A stretch of 64,000 nt of DNA from positions 29,979,568 to 30,043,567 of the forward strand of contig CM055319.2 in assembly GCA_029255685.2 (NCBI GenBank). Direction: 5' to 3'. This document shows, in pieces, positions 29,500 to 41,386 of this stretch (position 1 is the stretch's first letter; each line of letters begins with the position of its first letter). Origin of the DNA: Silene conica (Eukaryota; Streptophyta; Magnoliopsida; Caryophyllales; Caryophyllaceae). The notes beneath the pieces were generated by a model. That model was not told where the DNA came from. It saw nothing but the letters and a program-made list of their open reading frames with translations, and did no database searches. The position numbers were made by a program, and so were the translations under genes.

Positions 29500-32400
29500 C
29501 TAGAGGTAAAGAAAATAGTTTGCCCACAAGTCCCGAACCTCATCAAGTTCTTCTTGTGAATATGGAGTTGTGTCTTGAAACACCTGTCAATAATGCACAT
29601 AACGGGTTGTTTATAATACGTACGCACCACACTATTACACGAGCTGAAGTTCAAATTCGAGCACATAGGATGTCGCATAATATTACCTCACCGATAGCTG
29701 CCGTAGCAATAGAACGAGTGACGGTCTCCAGCATGTACCTCATGATGTAATACCTGCACTCTGTATCGCCAAATCTGAGTATTTCAGTGACCATTATTAG
29801 GCAATTCTGGGTAATTTGCAGGTATTTGACTAAAACATGTGGAAAACTGAAACCAATAAATGATCAGACCATTCTTACCTTGATTTTCAGCCATTGCGGG
29901 GGTTGAGTACTCTTTCTTGGCCCGGCATTGTAGCCGTATACTCGTACAGCTCTATATTGTACAACATACATCAAACATAGACCAGACATATACACACAGA
30001 TACTTACAAATGGTACATCAGTTTTTGCATTAGTACATGCACAACATATACACATCATACAGACATCTGATCTAATCAGTTTCCGCAAAAGGACAGGCAG
30101 ACACAGGCATGCAGACATAGGCAGACATACGCGGCCAGACGCAGACATACGCGGCCAGACGTACTCACACAGACTTAACTTGTACATCAGTTTCTGCATT
30201 AGTACAAGAACAGGCAGACATAGACAGGCACAGGCAGACACAGGCAGACACAGGCAGGCACATGAACAGGCACGGGAACAGGCAGACACAGGCAGGCACA
30301 GGAACAGGCAGACACAGGCAGACACAGGAACAGGCAGACACAGGCAGACACGGGCAGGCACAGGAACAGGCAGACATAGGCAGGCACAGGAAGACACACG
30401 CAGACGTACGCACGCAGACAGACATACATACACACATAAACATACGCCGACAGACATACACAAACATACGCAGATATACGCACGCAGATAGACATACACA
30501 CACACAGACAGATACACTTAACTTGTAGCCAAAAACAAAAAAAATAGTAACAAATAAGTTTAACTTACGTGTTAATGAAAGTTCGCAACTTTGAAGGCAC
30601 AGTATTTCCCGTTGAATCGAACCAATATATTTGATTACACTCAACAATGTCAATTACAAGGAGCATCCAGTGATCCTTGTAAATAAGTTGTTCACAATAA
30701 TATACAAAAATCAAACTCTTGGCATATATTTTAATTTGAGTACTTACTTAGCATAATAGGGAGCGGTGTAAATTTTGGCCTTCAAGTCTTTCATCCTTGT
30801 AGAAATATCCGTTGTTGCTTGCTGTGATTCATGGCTTAATAGTGAAGTCAGTTCCGGACAAATGAAGCCATATGTTTTGGTGTCACTGATGGTACTCAGA
30901 TACATGTTACAATAAACGTACAAGTATATATAAGCAGGATGTAAATCATGTCAATTACTTCAAACTAGGATCCGGATTCAATACTCACCCAAGAAAAGTC
31001 TGAATGACTTGAAGGGAGAGCTTTCCCATGTTCAAAAGTGATGTAATGTCGTCCTTTAAAAGGCGTACCTTTCGCTTCGATCCTAGGACATTGTCACTCA
31101 AATACACATCTGTTACCTGAGTACTGCCCATCACATTAACGACCCTGGACAGTAAGCTTCTTGAATCAACTTTTTGGTGCAAAAGTGTTTTCAGAGTGTT
31201 GTTTGATCTGGCCACTGACTCATTTGTTTTAATACTTCTACCACCTTCTACGTTGTCGTTATTAGGACTCTCAATTGTCTTGCGCTTCTTGCATTTCATG
31301 TTCGCGGCGGACTTTTCCCCTGTCTCTAACTCACGCTTTTTCTGAGGTTCCTGCATAAAAAAGGTTCATCAGTTGGATTCCTGCATAAAAAGGGTTCATC
31401 TTATTTGGAGTTTCATACCTTCAAGCAGCGCAAACTGATTAGATTTTTCGGCCAAACAACAAATGAACCTGTTGCATCACCAACAGTAGCAAACTCATCA
31501 GTAGGTATAGGTAATGGTGCGTCATCCATACCTTCCATGATAACGTAAATGCATACTCTTAACGTATCTGCTGCGAGTGGTTGACCGTGACATACTGATG
31601 CCTGAGTTGTAGTCTTGAATACCCGTCCAAGTGCCACCTTCTTCAAATCAGTATCTTGCACAGCTAGCTCGCATTCTAAACCCTAACGAATAACAAAAAA
31701 GCAGCATTACACACACTCCTTATCAGTACAAATAATCTTATAGACTTGTAATTCATTTACCTACTCAGGTATCTCATCAAATGGGTCAGGAATATGATGA
31801 CTATCAAGCCCACTGTTGCAATTCTTCTCGACCTCAGCAACTTTTTCATTATGAACAGAATAACTGACATTCGCATTACTCCGTTTCTCCGCCATCAGTT
31901 CCATGTCTCTATAAACCTCTGCCCTAACCTTTTCTGTGATCTGCTGGGTAAGTTTCTCCAAAAAATCCTCTGAAAGTACTCCCTCACTTTTTCCTGCTTC
32001 ATGATTCTTCCTCTTGCCAAAGTACTGCCTATGCCCCACTCGACCCCCAACACCTCTTACACGACCGTAATGTTCATCAGTTCCTAGTGCCTTTGTTAAT
32101 TCATCAACTTTTCCGCTGGGTACAAATGCTCTTTTCGCAACCATTTCCTTCATCAAGTTCTATATGAAATTTTGTTAGCAACAACAATAAACTTCAGGCA
32201 GTATATATGTATATGATTAGTTATATGTGATAATCAGAAAGTGATAGTACTCACTATGTCTTCAATTTTCTTTTTAGTCTCCAAATTTAGACATTCTCCA
32301 TTTTTGCCTACTCTGCCCTCTATCCATAAATCTCCTCGTCTTATCTCCGTTACGGTTTCACTAGCTTCTCCCGATGGGTCGTCGTTGCCCTTCTCCTTTT

Positions 32401-33211
32401 CGCTTTCTTTCTGTTTCAGTTTTTGTTCCAAGATCTGTCTTGTTTTCCGGTATCCTCCACGAGACATTCTGTGGGGATACTTGTTCATCATCTGCCTCTC
32501 AGCAGCTGTCTTACTGATAGCCTGAAAATTAAAGGTGAGTAATTAACAGTGAGTACTTAAGATAATTAACAGTGAGTACTAAAATATATGTACAATCAAT
32601 GTTAACTACGTATACTCACTTGAAATTCAGGTGTCATACGCGACTCTTTAAACCTCTTCCATACCTCAGATTTAAGGTAAGGATACTACTTCAAAGGATT
32701 AGTCTCAACAGGCAGTTTTCGACCTTTACCGGGTTTTCTGTACACGTACAACGAAGTCAACTTTGACTTAAAGTTCGCCCATGTAGTATTTGCAATGCTG
32801 AGAACTTGTTTCTTCTTTGACTGTGGAACGTCAAAAATCGTCTACAAGCAAATAGGAAATGGTAAATAATTATCACAGCGGCCAGTCAGTTTTTTTAGGT
32901 ATTTGTAGAAATACAAGGAGGCATTTTTTATACACTGATCTTACCAAAACATCATCCCAAATCTTCGCCTTCAGATCCTCTCCAACATCCTTCCATGTAG
33001 GAATATCAATTGGCACTTTCGCGCGTGCAAGTAGACCAACATAGCTCGTGTACTTAGCACCATTCTTTCCAATTGGCTGACCATCACTATCAAAATCTAC
33101 TGTCAGCTTCGTACCTTGATCACGTAACACTGTCAAGTACTTCATAAGCACTACGCTTTTGCTCTTCCTGTCTACAGCTGAAGTAGCTGAAGTAGATGGT
33201 ACTGAAGACAT
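29500..33211 (-). pseudogene. CACTA tnpA-like gene (plant transposase Ptta/En/Spm type) with C-terminal C48/Ulp1-like protease domain
   Basis: ATG at 33209-33211 (SSVPSTSATSAV), stop at 29500-29502 after LDEVRDLWANYF. Exon-like blocks: about 33211-32945 (IPTWKDVGEDLKAKIWDDVL), 32840-32640 (NTTWANFKSKLTSLYVY), 32520-32270 (AERQMMNKYPHRMSRGGY), 32160-31765 (GRVRGVGGRVGH), 31680-31420 (VGDATGSFVVWPKNL), 31350-30990, about 30900-30550 and 29950-29500. These match the plant Ptta/En/Spm transposase family. The last blocks form a cysteine-protease fold: catalytic His in DHWMLLVID, Asp in YWFDSTGN, Cys in GDTECRYYIMRYM. An in-frame TAG near 32685 and an Arg replacing the usual Gly after the Cys are seen. 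The gene lies downstream of tnpD on the same strand. Confidence 0.82.
30095..30510. repeat. Degenerate microsatellite inside an intron of the tnpA-like gene
   Basis: Irregular repeats of ACAGGCAGAC and AGACATACG words over about 400 bp, with (AC)n stretches near 30490. They lie between the His/Asp exon and the Cys exon of the protease domain. The long Cys-rich open frames across it are repeat artefacts. Confidence 0.85.
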
Positions 33212-33501
33212 GATGACCTGCATCAAAATATATGGTAAGGGATCAGAGGAGGTAGCACAAATAATCATATGCATCAATATATAAGTTAAAAGGAATAGAG
33301 GGCATGAAATCTTACCTGTTGTGCTATTTATTTTCAATACATAGCCATATATTCTAAATAAAGAATACATACAGTGACGAGTATTCTGGTTGATGAGAAA
33401 ATTAATGATGAGAAAATTCTGGTTGTATTAAGAAAATTAAAGAAACTACATATTGTCTTTAAAGATAACATAAAAAAACATAAGCACGAGTATTAAACAT
33501 T

Positions 33502-34711
33502 CTAAAGATAAATAGCTAGCTCATCGTCAACAAAAGTCCCTTCTTCATGATCATCTCGTAGATAAAAGTCATCTAAGTCGTCTGTAGTCGTAGAAGGAGG
33601 CAATCCAGAAGAAAAAGGAGGCAGTTCGTCATCAACTTCATCCATGACTTCCTTACCCACAAATTTCTTCTTACCATGAAGAACAATCGACCACTTTTCA
33701 TCCGCTGGATCTTTAATATAAAAGATTTGTCTTGCCTGATAAATCTACCAACGTGAATCCCATCTCATCAACTCGAACACCCCTATTATGATCAACCCAC
33801 CTACATCGAAAAACAGGTATCCTAAACTGAACATAGTGTAGCTCCCAAATTTCTGTAATGACCCCAAAATATGGCTGAGCATCATACGCAGGTCTATTAT
33901 CTTTAGCACTAGCAACACTCATTGAAATAGCCATCAAAGCTACTCCACTATTTTTTATAGTACTTCTATCATCTTGATCCTTAGTATAAAACGAATACCC
34001 ATTGATGGCATAACCTTGATAAGTTAACACATGCATCCAAGTCCATGGGATAACCACCTTACCTCGTCAGAAACTTTCTCACGGTCATTTATCAGCTCAA
34101 CATCTACTTCATTAGTGAACTATTTTAAGAATGACCGATTATGCTCCATTGCTAACCACCTTTCTCCTTTAGTATGGTTTTGTGCACTTAGAAGGGTTTG
34201 ATGCTTCTCTAAATATGGATGCACATCGACCATGTGTTGTAGAATATAGAAGTGTGCCTGATCAAGGGTTTCTGGATTAACAGTGAGTGCTTTTTTTCCC
34301 AGAGTACCTTGTCCTTCTAATCTTCCTTCATGTCTAGAAGTCGGAATCCCAATAGATGCAACATCAGACATGTAGTCATTGGCAAAATCTAGCGCCTCTT
34401 CCGCCACATATCCTTGAATCATACAACCTTCTGGCCTGTTTTGATTTCTTACATAGCCGGCTAAGGGCTTCATATATCGCTCAAATGGGTACATGTTTCT
34501 TAAAAAGACTGGTCCACAAATCTTAATTTCCCTCACCAAATGTACTACTAGGTGCTGCATTATATCAAAGAAGGAAGGAGGAAAAAACATCTCAAGTTCA
34601 CACATAGTAGTAACAACATCTCGTTGTAATGTATTCAAGGTATCTGAGTCAACAACTTTGCTAAATATTGCATTAAAAAAATAGCAAAGTCTAGTAATAG
34701 CTCCCCGAACA
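33502..34711 (-). pseudogene. CACTA tnpD transposase, 3' part (DUF4218 and DUF4216 regions)
   Basis: This continues the transposase frame interrupted at 49447 by the gypsy element. It encodes a DUF4218-type block (FFPPSFFDIMQHLVVHLV, FLRNMYPFERYMKPLAGYVR, EGCMIQGYVAEEALDF) and then a DUF4216-type block (INGYSFYTKDQDDRSTIKNS, YYGVI-like FGVITEIWEL, RCRWVD). A TAG near 34123 replaces a Trp before FTNEVDVELI, and a one-base frame change lies near 34030. The acidic C-terminus ends at the stop 33502-33504. These domains are the standard C-terminal half of plant CACTA TnpD proteins. Confidence 0.88.
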
Positions 34712-35455
34712 GGATTTGTAATAACCCGAATCTTTAATCGTGCTATAGTTTTATATACTTGCCAAGTCGATAGTTATAAACGCTTTTGCTTTCGATAAAT
34801 AAAATAGTTGAATAATTTATAAGTAATCATGTCGGCTAAGGGGTTCGAACTAGGGACCTTCTGATCACTTGGGCCTCGTTTTGTGTGTCAACACAAAACA
34901 GCCCATACATGTTTACACCTTACCCAAACTAAACCCTAATCCACAACAAACACCTCACCCTACCACCTATATATCGTCAACATAAGAGGGGTTTTACCCT
35001 ATTTCAAATTCACCTCTCACTCAACCCACACCCTTAATTTTCTACCGCCACCACACGGAGTATACATGAGGTGTTCACGTTCAGAATAATCGTACCTAGA
35101 GACCGTCGTTCTAATCTAAAGTAGGTACGTGCAGACATGTGTTTTTCTTACTGTTGTATGTCGCGTATTCGTATGATGATTTAAGCATGGCTATGGTTCT
35201 CGAGTCCACTGTTATGGGTGTAGTTATACTCTGTGGGTTTGGTATGTCGCGTCTGACCCTTGTTGTTGTATGCCGACCACCGTGTGACGCCAGGAAAGGC
35301 GTCTGAAAACCGCCTGTCACAGGGATGCGGAAATGAGTAGAAGTCTGAATTATCAAGCTACAATAACATATTTTTGAAAAAATAAAAAAACCCTAATGAG
35401 AGACGACTAGAGAGGCGATTTGCAGTCATCATTAGGGCTTGATTTCTTCTTCACT

Positions 35456-36682
35456 ATGGCTCGCAATTTAATCCCAAAAATCGTGCATAAACGTACAGTA
35501 GCATCGGCATCTCATGCTTCTTCTTCAAAGCATCATTCTACACCCAAACAAAGCACCCCAAGCCATACTGCAGGAGGAAAGAAAGGCCCCTCAGAGGAGG
35601 ATGTTTTACGTACAAAACCAATGCATGAACTTACTGGAATCCCTGGGCTGTCCTACGCAGATGAGGAGGATCCCACGTCCAACTTGCCCTGGATCACGAG
35701 TAGAAGTAAGCGAACAAATGGTAAGGGGACTACACCCTCTGTTTTACCTGTCATTGAGACTCTGCCTGAGAACTTGCCTCAGGAAGAGGAGTTTATCCAA
35801 TTCACCATTGAGGATGTAGCAGATGAAGTTTCCTATTGGAATCAGGCTGTATACTGTTTTGTCCTCGGAGCCAATCCCCCTTGGGAGGTGCTTGAAGGAT
35901 TTATACATCGAATATGGAAAAGATATGGTATAGATAAGATCTCGTTCCTTCCCAATGGTGTTTTCCTTGTTAGATTTAAGGAATTGAAGGACAAAGAAGC
36001 TGTCATTGCTGCAGGGTACCACATGTTTGACAATAAGCCTCTTATTGTTAAAGAATGGCAGGAAAACATTGATTTGCTCAAAGAGGAAGTTAAGATTGTC
36101 CCTGCTTGGGTTAGATTCCTTGGCTTACCCCTTAAATTCTGGGGTAAGTGCCTACCCACAATAGCCAATCTTATTGGGCCCTATGTTAAAAGTGATCAAG
36201 CAACTGAGACAAAAACTAGATTGGGATATGCCCGGACTATGGTTGAGTTGTCTGTGGGGCAAAAATTTCCAAATTCAGTGAAGTTTAAAGATGAAAAAGG
36301 GATGGTTATTGAAGTTACAGTTGAGTATGAATGGAAACCAACAATATGTACTAAATGCAAAGGTATGGGTCATGAAATGCAACAGTGTAGGAGATTACAA
36401 CAGCCCAAGCAGAAGGGGATCAGCACTAAACAGGTCTGGAAACCTATTCAGACAGACTCTGGGGTCAACCCTGGACTTTCAGAAACTGAATTCCCAGCCC
36501 TTATCCCATCCCCACAGCCACAGAAACAGAAAGCACAGACTGATCAACAGGCTCAAGTTACTAATGATGAGGATAGTGATGTGGAGCCTGTTATTGACTT
36601 GGACAAAATAGAGGCAGAACAGACTGCTACTGCTAGTGATAAATCTGGTAACCCTCCTATCCCACATGTTGTTAATGAATAA
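35456..36682 (+). CDS. LINE ORF1: RNA-binding protein with DUF4283 domain and CCHC zinc knuckle
   Basis: ATG at 35456 (MARNLIPKIVHKRT), 408 codons, no internal stop. A Ser/Lys-rich N-terminus is followed by a DUF4283-type domain from about residue 125 (YCFVLGANPPWEVLEGF, GVFLVRFKELKDKEAVIAAG, LIVKEWQENID), then VPAWVRFLGLPLKFW, and a zinc knuckle CTKCKGMGHEMQQC (CX2CX4HX4C) near residue 300. An acidic tail follows (EDSDVEPVIDLD). Plant L1 ORF1 proteins of this kind coat the LINE RNA for target-primed reverse transcription. The stop overlaps the ORF2 start. The frame looks functional; an upstream in-frame start at 35420 is a poor candidate because it is not ATG. Confidence 0.85.
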   Translation: MARNLIPKIVHKRTVASASHASSSKHHSTPKQSTPSHTAGGKKGPSEEDVLRTKPMHELTGIPGLSYADEEDPTSNLPWITSRSKRTNGKGTTPSVLPVIETLPENLPQEEEFIQFTIEDVADEVSYWNQAVYCFVLGANPPWEVLEGFIHRIWKRYGIDKISFLPNGVFLVRFKELKDKEAVIAAGYHMFDNKPLIVKEWQENIDLLKEEVKIVPAWVRFLGLPLKFWGKCLPTIANLIGPYVKSDQATETKTRLGYARTMVELSVGQKFPNSVKFKDEKGMVIEVTVEYEWKPTICTKCKGMGHEMQQCRRLQQPKQKGISTKQVWKPIQTDSGVNPGLSETEFPALIPSPQPQKQKAQTDQQAQVTNDEDSDVEPVIDLDKIEAEQTATASDKSGNPPIPHVVNE

Positions 36683-39600
36683 TATAGGGTTCTGGAATGT
36701 CAGAGGGTTGAATGGTGTACATAAACAAAGAGAAGTTAAAAGTTTTATTAATAAGAATCATGTCGGTCTTTTTGGTTTATTAGAGACAAAAATAAATGGT
36801 GATAATGTGAGTAACATTGTGTATAACTTGTTTGATGGTTGGAGTGTTACTACCAACTGTCACACACATAGAGGAGAAAGGGTTTGGGTATTATGGCATC
36901 CTACCCTATTTGGTGTAGATGTCCTAGAGTATAAGCCTCAATTCATTCATCTAAGGGTCACTGCTAGGGCATCCCAGAAGCAATTTCACCTTACAATGGT
37001 ATATGCATTTAATGAAGGAAGGGATAGAATACCTCTCTAGGAGTCCTTAAGTAGCATGGCAGCAATGATTTCAGGGCCTTGGGCTCTTGCAGGAGACTTT
37101 AATACAGTCATTCACCCTGATGAGAGACTCAGAGGGCAAACTAAACAAGAAGACATGGAGGATTTCATACATTGCCTGGAGGAGTGTGAGATGACTGACA
37201 TTTTTGCTACTGGGGCCTTCTTTACTTGGAATAACAAGCAAGCTATTGAGCAGAGAAGATATAGTAGGCTGGACAGGTTTCTGGTTAATTCAGCATGGGG
37301 TGACCAATTTCCTGATATGGTAGGGCACTTTCATCCTGAAGGGCTTATGGATCATAACCCTTGTGTCATTAGTAACAAAAATTTTGTGAATCATCAGGCT
37401 AGGAGCTTTAAGTTCTTTAATATGTGGAGTGGTGCCACTAGTTTTCTCCCTACTGTCCAGGAAGGCTGGTCTGCTGCAGTTGAGGGCACCAAAATGTTTT
37501 GCATTGCCAAAAAACTAAAGAATCTGAAAAGTAGTTTGAAGAACCTGAACAAAGAGTGCTTCTCTGATATTGAAAACCAAACTGCTCAGACAGCCAGTGC
37601 TCTTAATGAAATCCAACAGATGATAGCTACTGATATATCTGATGGTGCTCTTCTACAAAAGGAATATGATCTCATGTCAGCACTTAAAGGTCTTACCAAA
37701 GCTAGAGATAGCTTCCTCCAGCAAAAAGCAAAACTTCAATGGCTTGAAGAGGGGGATGCTAATACAGCTTTTTTTCATAATGCTATAAGAATGAGAACTC
37801 AAAAGAACAAAGTGATTCAAATTTTGGATCAGCATGGCTCTTTATGCACCACAGGAGATAGCATCCAAACTGCATTCCTTAACTATTATCAAGGCCTCTT
37901 GGGCAGCAGGAAAGAAACAGAGGGGATTAGAGATGTTGTTCTAGCCTATGGTCAGAGATGCACTGATGATCATGTGGCCAACCTGAACCAACCAGTCTCT
38001 TATGATGAAGTCAAGGATGCTATGTTTTCCATTCCAATTGACAAGGCCCCTGGGCCAGATGGGTATACAAGTGGTTTCTTCAGGGAAGCTTGGGATACAG
38101 TGGGGCAGGACATATATGAGGCCATTGCTGACTTCTTTAGCACTGGTCAGTTGCTGCATCAGATTAATGCCACTAATATCACTTTAATTCCCAAGTGTGA
38201 CATACCTACTAAAGTTACACAATTCAGGCCTATAGCATGCTGTAACATTCTCTACAAGGTGATATCAAAACTGCTTTGTTCTCGACTTGCTTCTGTTCTC
38301 CCTGATCTCATTCATGATAACCAAGGGGCTTTCATTAAAGGACGTTCAATCATTGAAAATGTCCTTATCTGTCAAGACATTGTTCATCAGTATAGTAGGA
38401 ATGGCACCTCTCCCAGGTGTCTATTCAAAATTGATTTACAAAAAGCCTATGATACCATAGAATGGGACTTTGTGGAGCAAATTTTGGAGGGTCTACATTT
38501 CCCAAGGCATTTCACTGCTTTGATCATGACTTGCATTAGAACTCCTTCCTATACTCTTGTGCTGAATGGGACTAACTTTGGTTACTTTAAGGGGATGAGG
38601 GGCTTAAGACAGGGTGATCCAATCTCACCACTGATATTTACCCTTTGTATGGAGTACTTGACTAGACTCATTGAGTTTGCTACTGCTCGTTGGCCTTTTC
38701 ACTATCATCCTATGTGCAAAAGAACAAGACTCACCCTTCTTATGTTCGCAGATGACCTTCTACTGTTTTGCAAGGGAGATGCCCCCTCTATTATGCTCCT
38801 TATGAGAGCCTTCTCATCTTTTTCTAAGGCCACAGGACTTTGTATGAACTCAGAGAAATCTGAAATTTTTTTCAATGGCATGGATCCTACTCTTCAGGCT
38901 GATATTCTAAGTGTTACAGGGTTCAGACAAGGACAGATGCCTTTCAGATACCTAGGAGTGCCAATTCAACCTGGCAAATTGGGGAAAAGAGAATGCAGTA
39001 TCCTCACAGAAAAAATGGTGTCTAAAATAAGAGCTCTAGGGGCAAAAAAACTTTCATATGCAGGTAAGGTTGTGCTCATCAATTCTGTGCTTAACACACT
39101 TTATAATTATTGGGGTATGATCTTCATCATCCCAAAGAGTGTGGTTAAAAGAATAGAAGGTATTTGCAGAAATTTTCTGTGGGGGGGGACTGCTGATTAT
39201 CATAGGGTTCCATTAGTGGGATGGGATACAGTCACTCTACCAAAAGCTGAAGGAGGCCTTGGAATTAAGAAGGCTGAGCATTGGAACATGGCTTCTGTTG
39301 GCAAACTAGTAGACTGGGTTTATAACAAGGCTGATAGGCTCTGGATCAAATGGATCAACAGTGTTTACATCAAAGATAAGGAATGGCACTCCTATACCCC
39401 TCCCAGAGATGCTCCATGGACTTGGAAGAGTATTTGCAAAATCAAAGATAAACTCAAAAATGGTTATGTCAATGACAGATGGACTCTTGATGATAAGGGC
39501 TATTCTATCAAAACTGGCTATGATTGGTTTACTAACTCAAAACCTAAACCTCAGTGGGTACCCCTAATCTGGAATAAATGGAACTGGCCTAAGCATTCTT

Positions 39601-40031
39601 TTATTTCCTGGCTAGTTAGACATGAAGCTATCAATACTAAAGCTAAACTCCATAGCTATGGCTACTGCTCAGATGACCTCTGCTATCTGTGTGGCTTACT
39701 ACCAGAAACTGTGCATCATCTTTTCGAAACATGTGTGGTAAGTTGCAAAGTCAGGCAAACAGTACAATTATGGTTGGGAAGAAGCATACCTGATGAAAAT
39801 GAGCTCCTGAATGCTAATCTGGACCTTATGCAGTGGCAGATATTGGCTCTTGTCCTTGCAGCCTACAAATATTTCGTATGGTTCCAGAGAAACCAAGCAA
39901 GAGTGAACATGGCTCTTTTGATGCCAAAGAAAGTGTCTGATCTTATTGAGGACAGTGTCATGAAGCGTATCTCTATCAAAGCAGGAACAAATTTGAATTG
40001 GCAGAGTTTGATTGAGCAAACTAGAATTTAG
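36675..40031 (+). pseudogene. LINE ORF2: AP endonuclease and reverse transcriptase, one nonsense codon
   Basis: ATG at 36675 overlaps the end of ORF1 by 8 nt. Order: endonuclease/exonuclease/phosphatase domain (GFWNVRGLN, FGLLETKI, LAGDFNTVIHPDERL, FFTWNN, SRLDRFLVN, MDHNPCVI), RT domain (DKAPGPDGYTSGFF, FRPIACCNILYKVISK, KIDLQKAYDTIEW, GLRQGDPISPLIF, MFADDLLLF) and a zf-RVT domain near the C-terminus (SFISWLVRHEAINTKAKL, CYLCGLLPETVHHLF). A TAG at 37038-37040 stands in the same frame between RIPL and ESLSSM, where related proteins have Trp; everything else is open for about 1100 codons. No RNase H domain is seen. The endonuclease has MDHNP where SDHSP is usual. It would nick DNA and copy LINE RNA if the stop were absent or suppressed. 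Confidence 0.9.
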
Positions 40032-40735
40032 TTTGCTTTGGTTTATTGGTTGTTGGGCTTTAGTGTGCTTAAGGAGATTCGAACTCCTTACCTCTGTACA
40101 TTGTAAAACAAGTTTTTGATATATCTATACAATACTACTCACATTTCACCAAAAAAAAAATGAGTAGAAGTCTGACCAGTCGGTTTGGGGTTGTGTTGAC
40201 GTTTGTTCACTGCGCGTATGTGAGGGTTGTTAGGGTGTTGGGTCAGGTAGTGGTCAAGGGGGTGTTAGGGTGTTAGTCAAGGGGGTTCTGGGTGGCGGAC
40301 GCAGTGTCGATAGGGTGGTTGTTTCGCTGTTTTGGTCAGGTCTTTTGCATTCGTTTGCTAGTATTTGGGGGTGGTACCACCGCTGACTCGGGGGAGGTCA
40401 ATGCGGTGGCACCACCGTGTCTGGTTGTCTGGGGTCAGGGGTGGCTATAGCGTGAAGGAGGGGTGGTCGTGGCAGCGTATTGAGTGTCGATGTTGGGTGT
40501 TTTATAAGCGGTCTGGAGGGTGGCGTGATGAACCAAGTCTGTTTTGGGTCCTGGTTCACCACGATGGTGGAGGTCGAAGAGGTTGCTGGTGTTTGTGGAG
40601 GTTGGTGGTGGTACTGGGTTCACGGTCTAGTGATGGTTGGTGGTTTCGGCTAGGTCACGGTAGGGTTTAGGGGGATGTAAGTCGGGAGTCGGGTTGTGTT
40701 TTGGGGCGAGATGTTGATGTTAATGTTAATGTTTA

Positions 40736-40737
<2 letters not shown>

Positions 40738-40787
<50 letters not shown>
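40738..40787. repeat. (ATT)n microsatellite in the 5' LTR of gypsy F
   Basis: A run of ATT/TTA trinucleotides, resumed at about 40890-40910 after the short LINE insertion. The 3' LTR has its own version at about 48400-48447 of different length. Confidence 0.9.
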
Positions 40788-40788
<1 letters not shown>

Positions 40789-40891
40789 TTTTTTGGTAAA
40801 AGGTAAGTATATATATATATCGGAAAGTATCAAAATACAAAGATAGACTCAGATCAAGCCTTGTAGAAAGGACTTGTCCTTGTCAGATATT
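40787..40891 (-). mobile_element. Short 5'-truncated LINE tail inside the (ATT)n tract
   Basis: Starts with a T-run followed by GGTAAAAGGTAAGT and ends at GTCCTTGTCAGAT; it is absent from the 3' LTR. On the minus strand it reads as a LINE 3' end, with TACCTTTTACC before a poly(A), comparable in style to CATTTCACC-A(n) of the full LINE upstream. The target duplication is hidden in the ATT repeats. Confidence 0.65.
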
Positions 40892-41386
40892 ATTATTATT
40901 ATTATTATTATGATTATTATGATTGAAGTATTTATTTAATAATAATATTATTAGTTGTGATATTTCTACAAGTACTAAAAGCCATCTTTCGTTCTTTTAT
41001 TAATTCTTTATCGCGTAGTTGAAGTTTATGAGTCGGGAATCTATAAGTTTGGGAAGTTTCTATTTATGGAAACTTTCCTTTTATAAAGGTATTCTATTTT
41101 TGGAAAATTTCCATTTATGGAAGGTTTCTATTTATAGAAAGTGTAAATTGTTTTGGGGTTCGGGAAGGTTTTAATTCGTTACATATACGTGTTTAGGTAG
41201 CGAGTTTCGTGTGGAACACTTTTAACGAGCTTGGGCGTATCTACATTTCCTGCTATTTCAGGTAGGGGAAATACTGGTATATAAATATGTGTAATCTGTT
41301 CTTATTTGATATTAAGCATGTTTGTTATATAATATCATGTGATCATTATATTGTGCTGTTTATATCATTCTGTGATAAACTATGAG

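Larger units (their letters stand above)
35349..40157 (+). mobile_element. Near-intact plant L1-type LINE with poly(A) tail
   Basis: The element begins at ATTATCAAGC, has ORF1 and ORF2, and ends with a run of A's. It is flanked by an 18-bp target duplication AAATGAGTAGAAGTCTGA (35331-35348 and 40158-40175). The unoccupied site appears in the 3' LTR near 47820 with two base differences. At 4.8 kb it is probably close to full length. ORF2 overlaps ORF1 and has one visible stop. Confidence 0.93.

Noticed and set aside
29307..29750. 147-codon plus-strand open frame near the left end of the large CACTA element
   Set aside because: It is antisense to the last exons of the tnpA-like/C48 gene, whose protease motifs are clearly recognisable on the minus strand; the plus frame matches nothing I know.
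29864..30653. Long Cys-rich minus-strand and Gln/Arg-rich plus-strand frames
   Set aside because: They are translations of a degenerate CAGGCAGACA microsatellite; repeats without stops give open frames in many phases.
40365..40670. 101-codon Trp/Gly-rich frame in the gypsy F LTR (also 48028-48327)
   Set aside because: Composition follows G/T-rich LTR DNA, it is present only through LTR duplication, and substitutions between the LTRs change residues freely.
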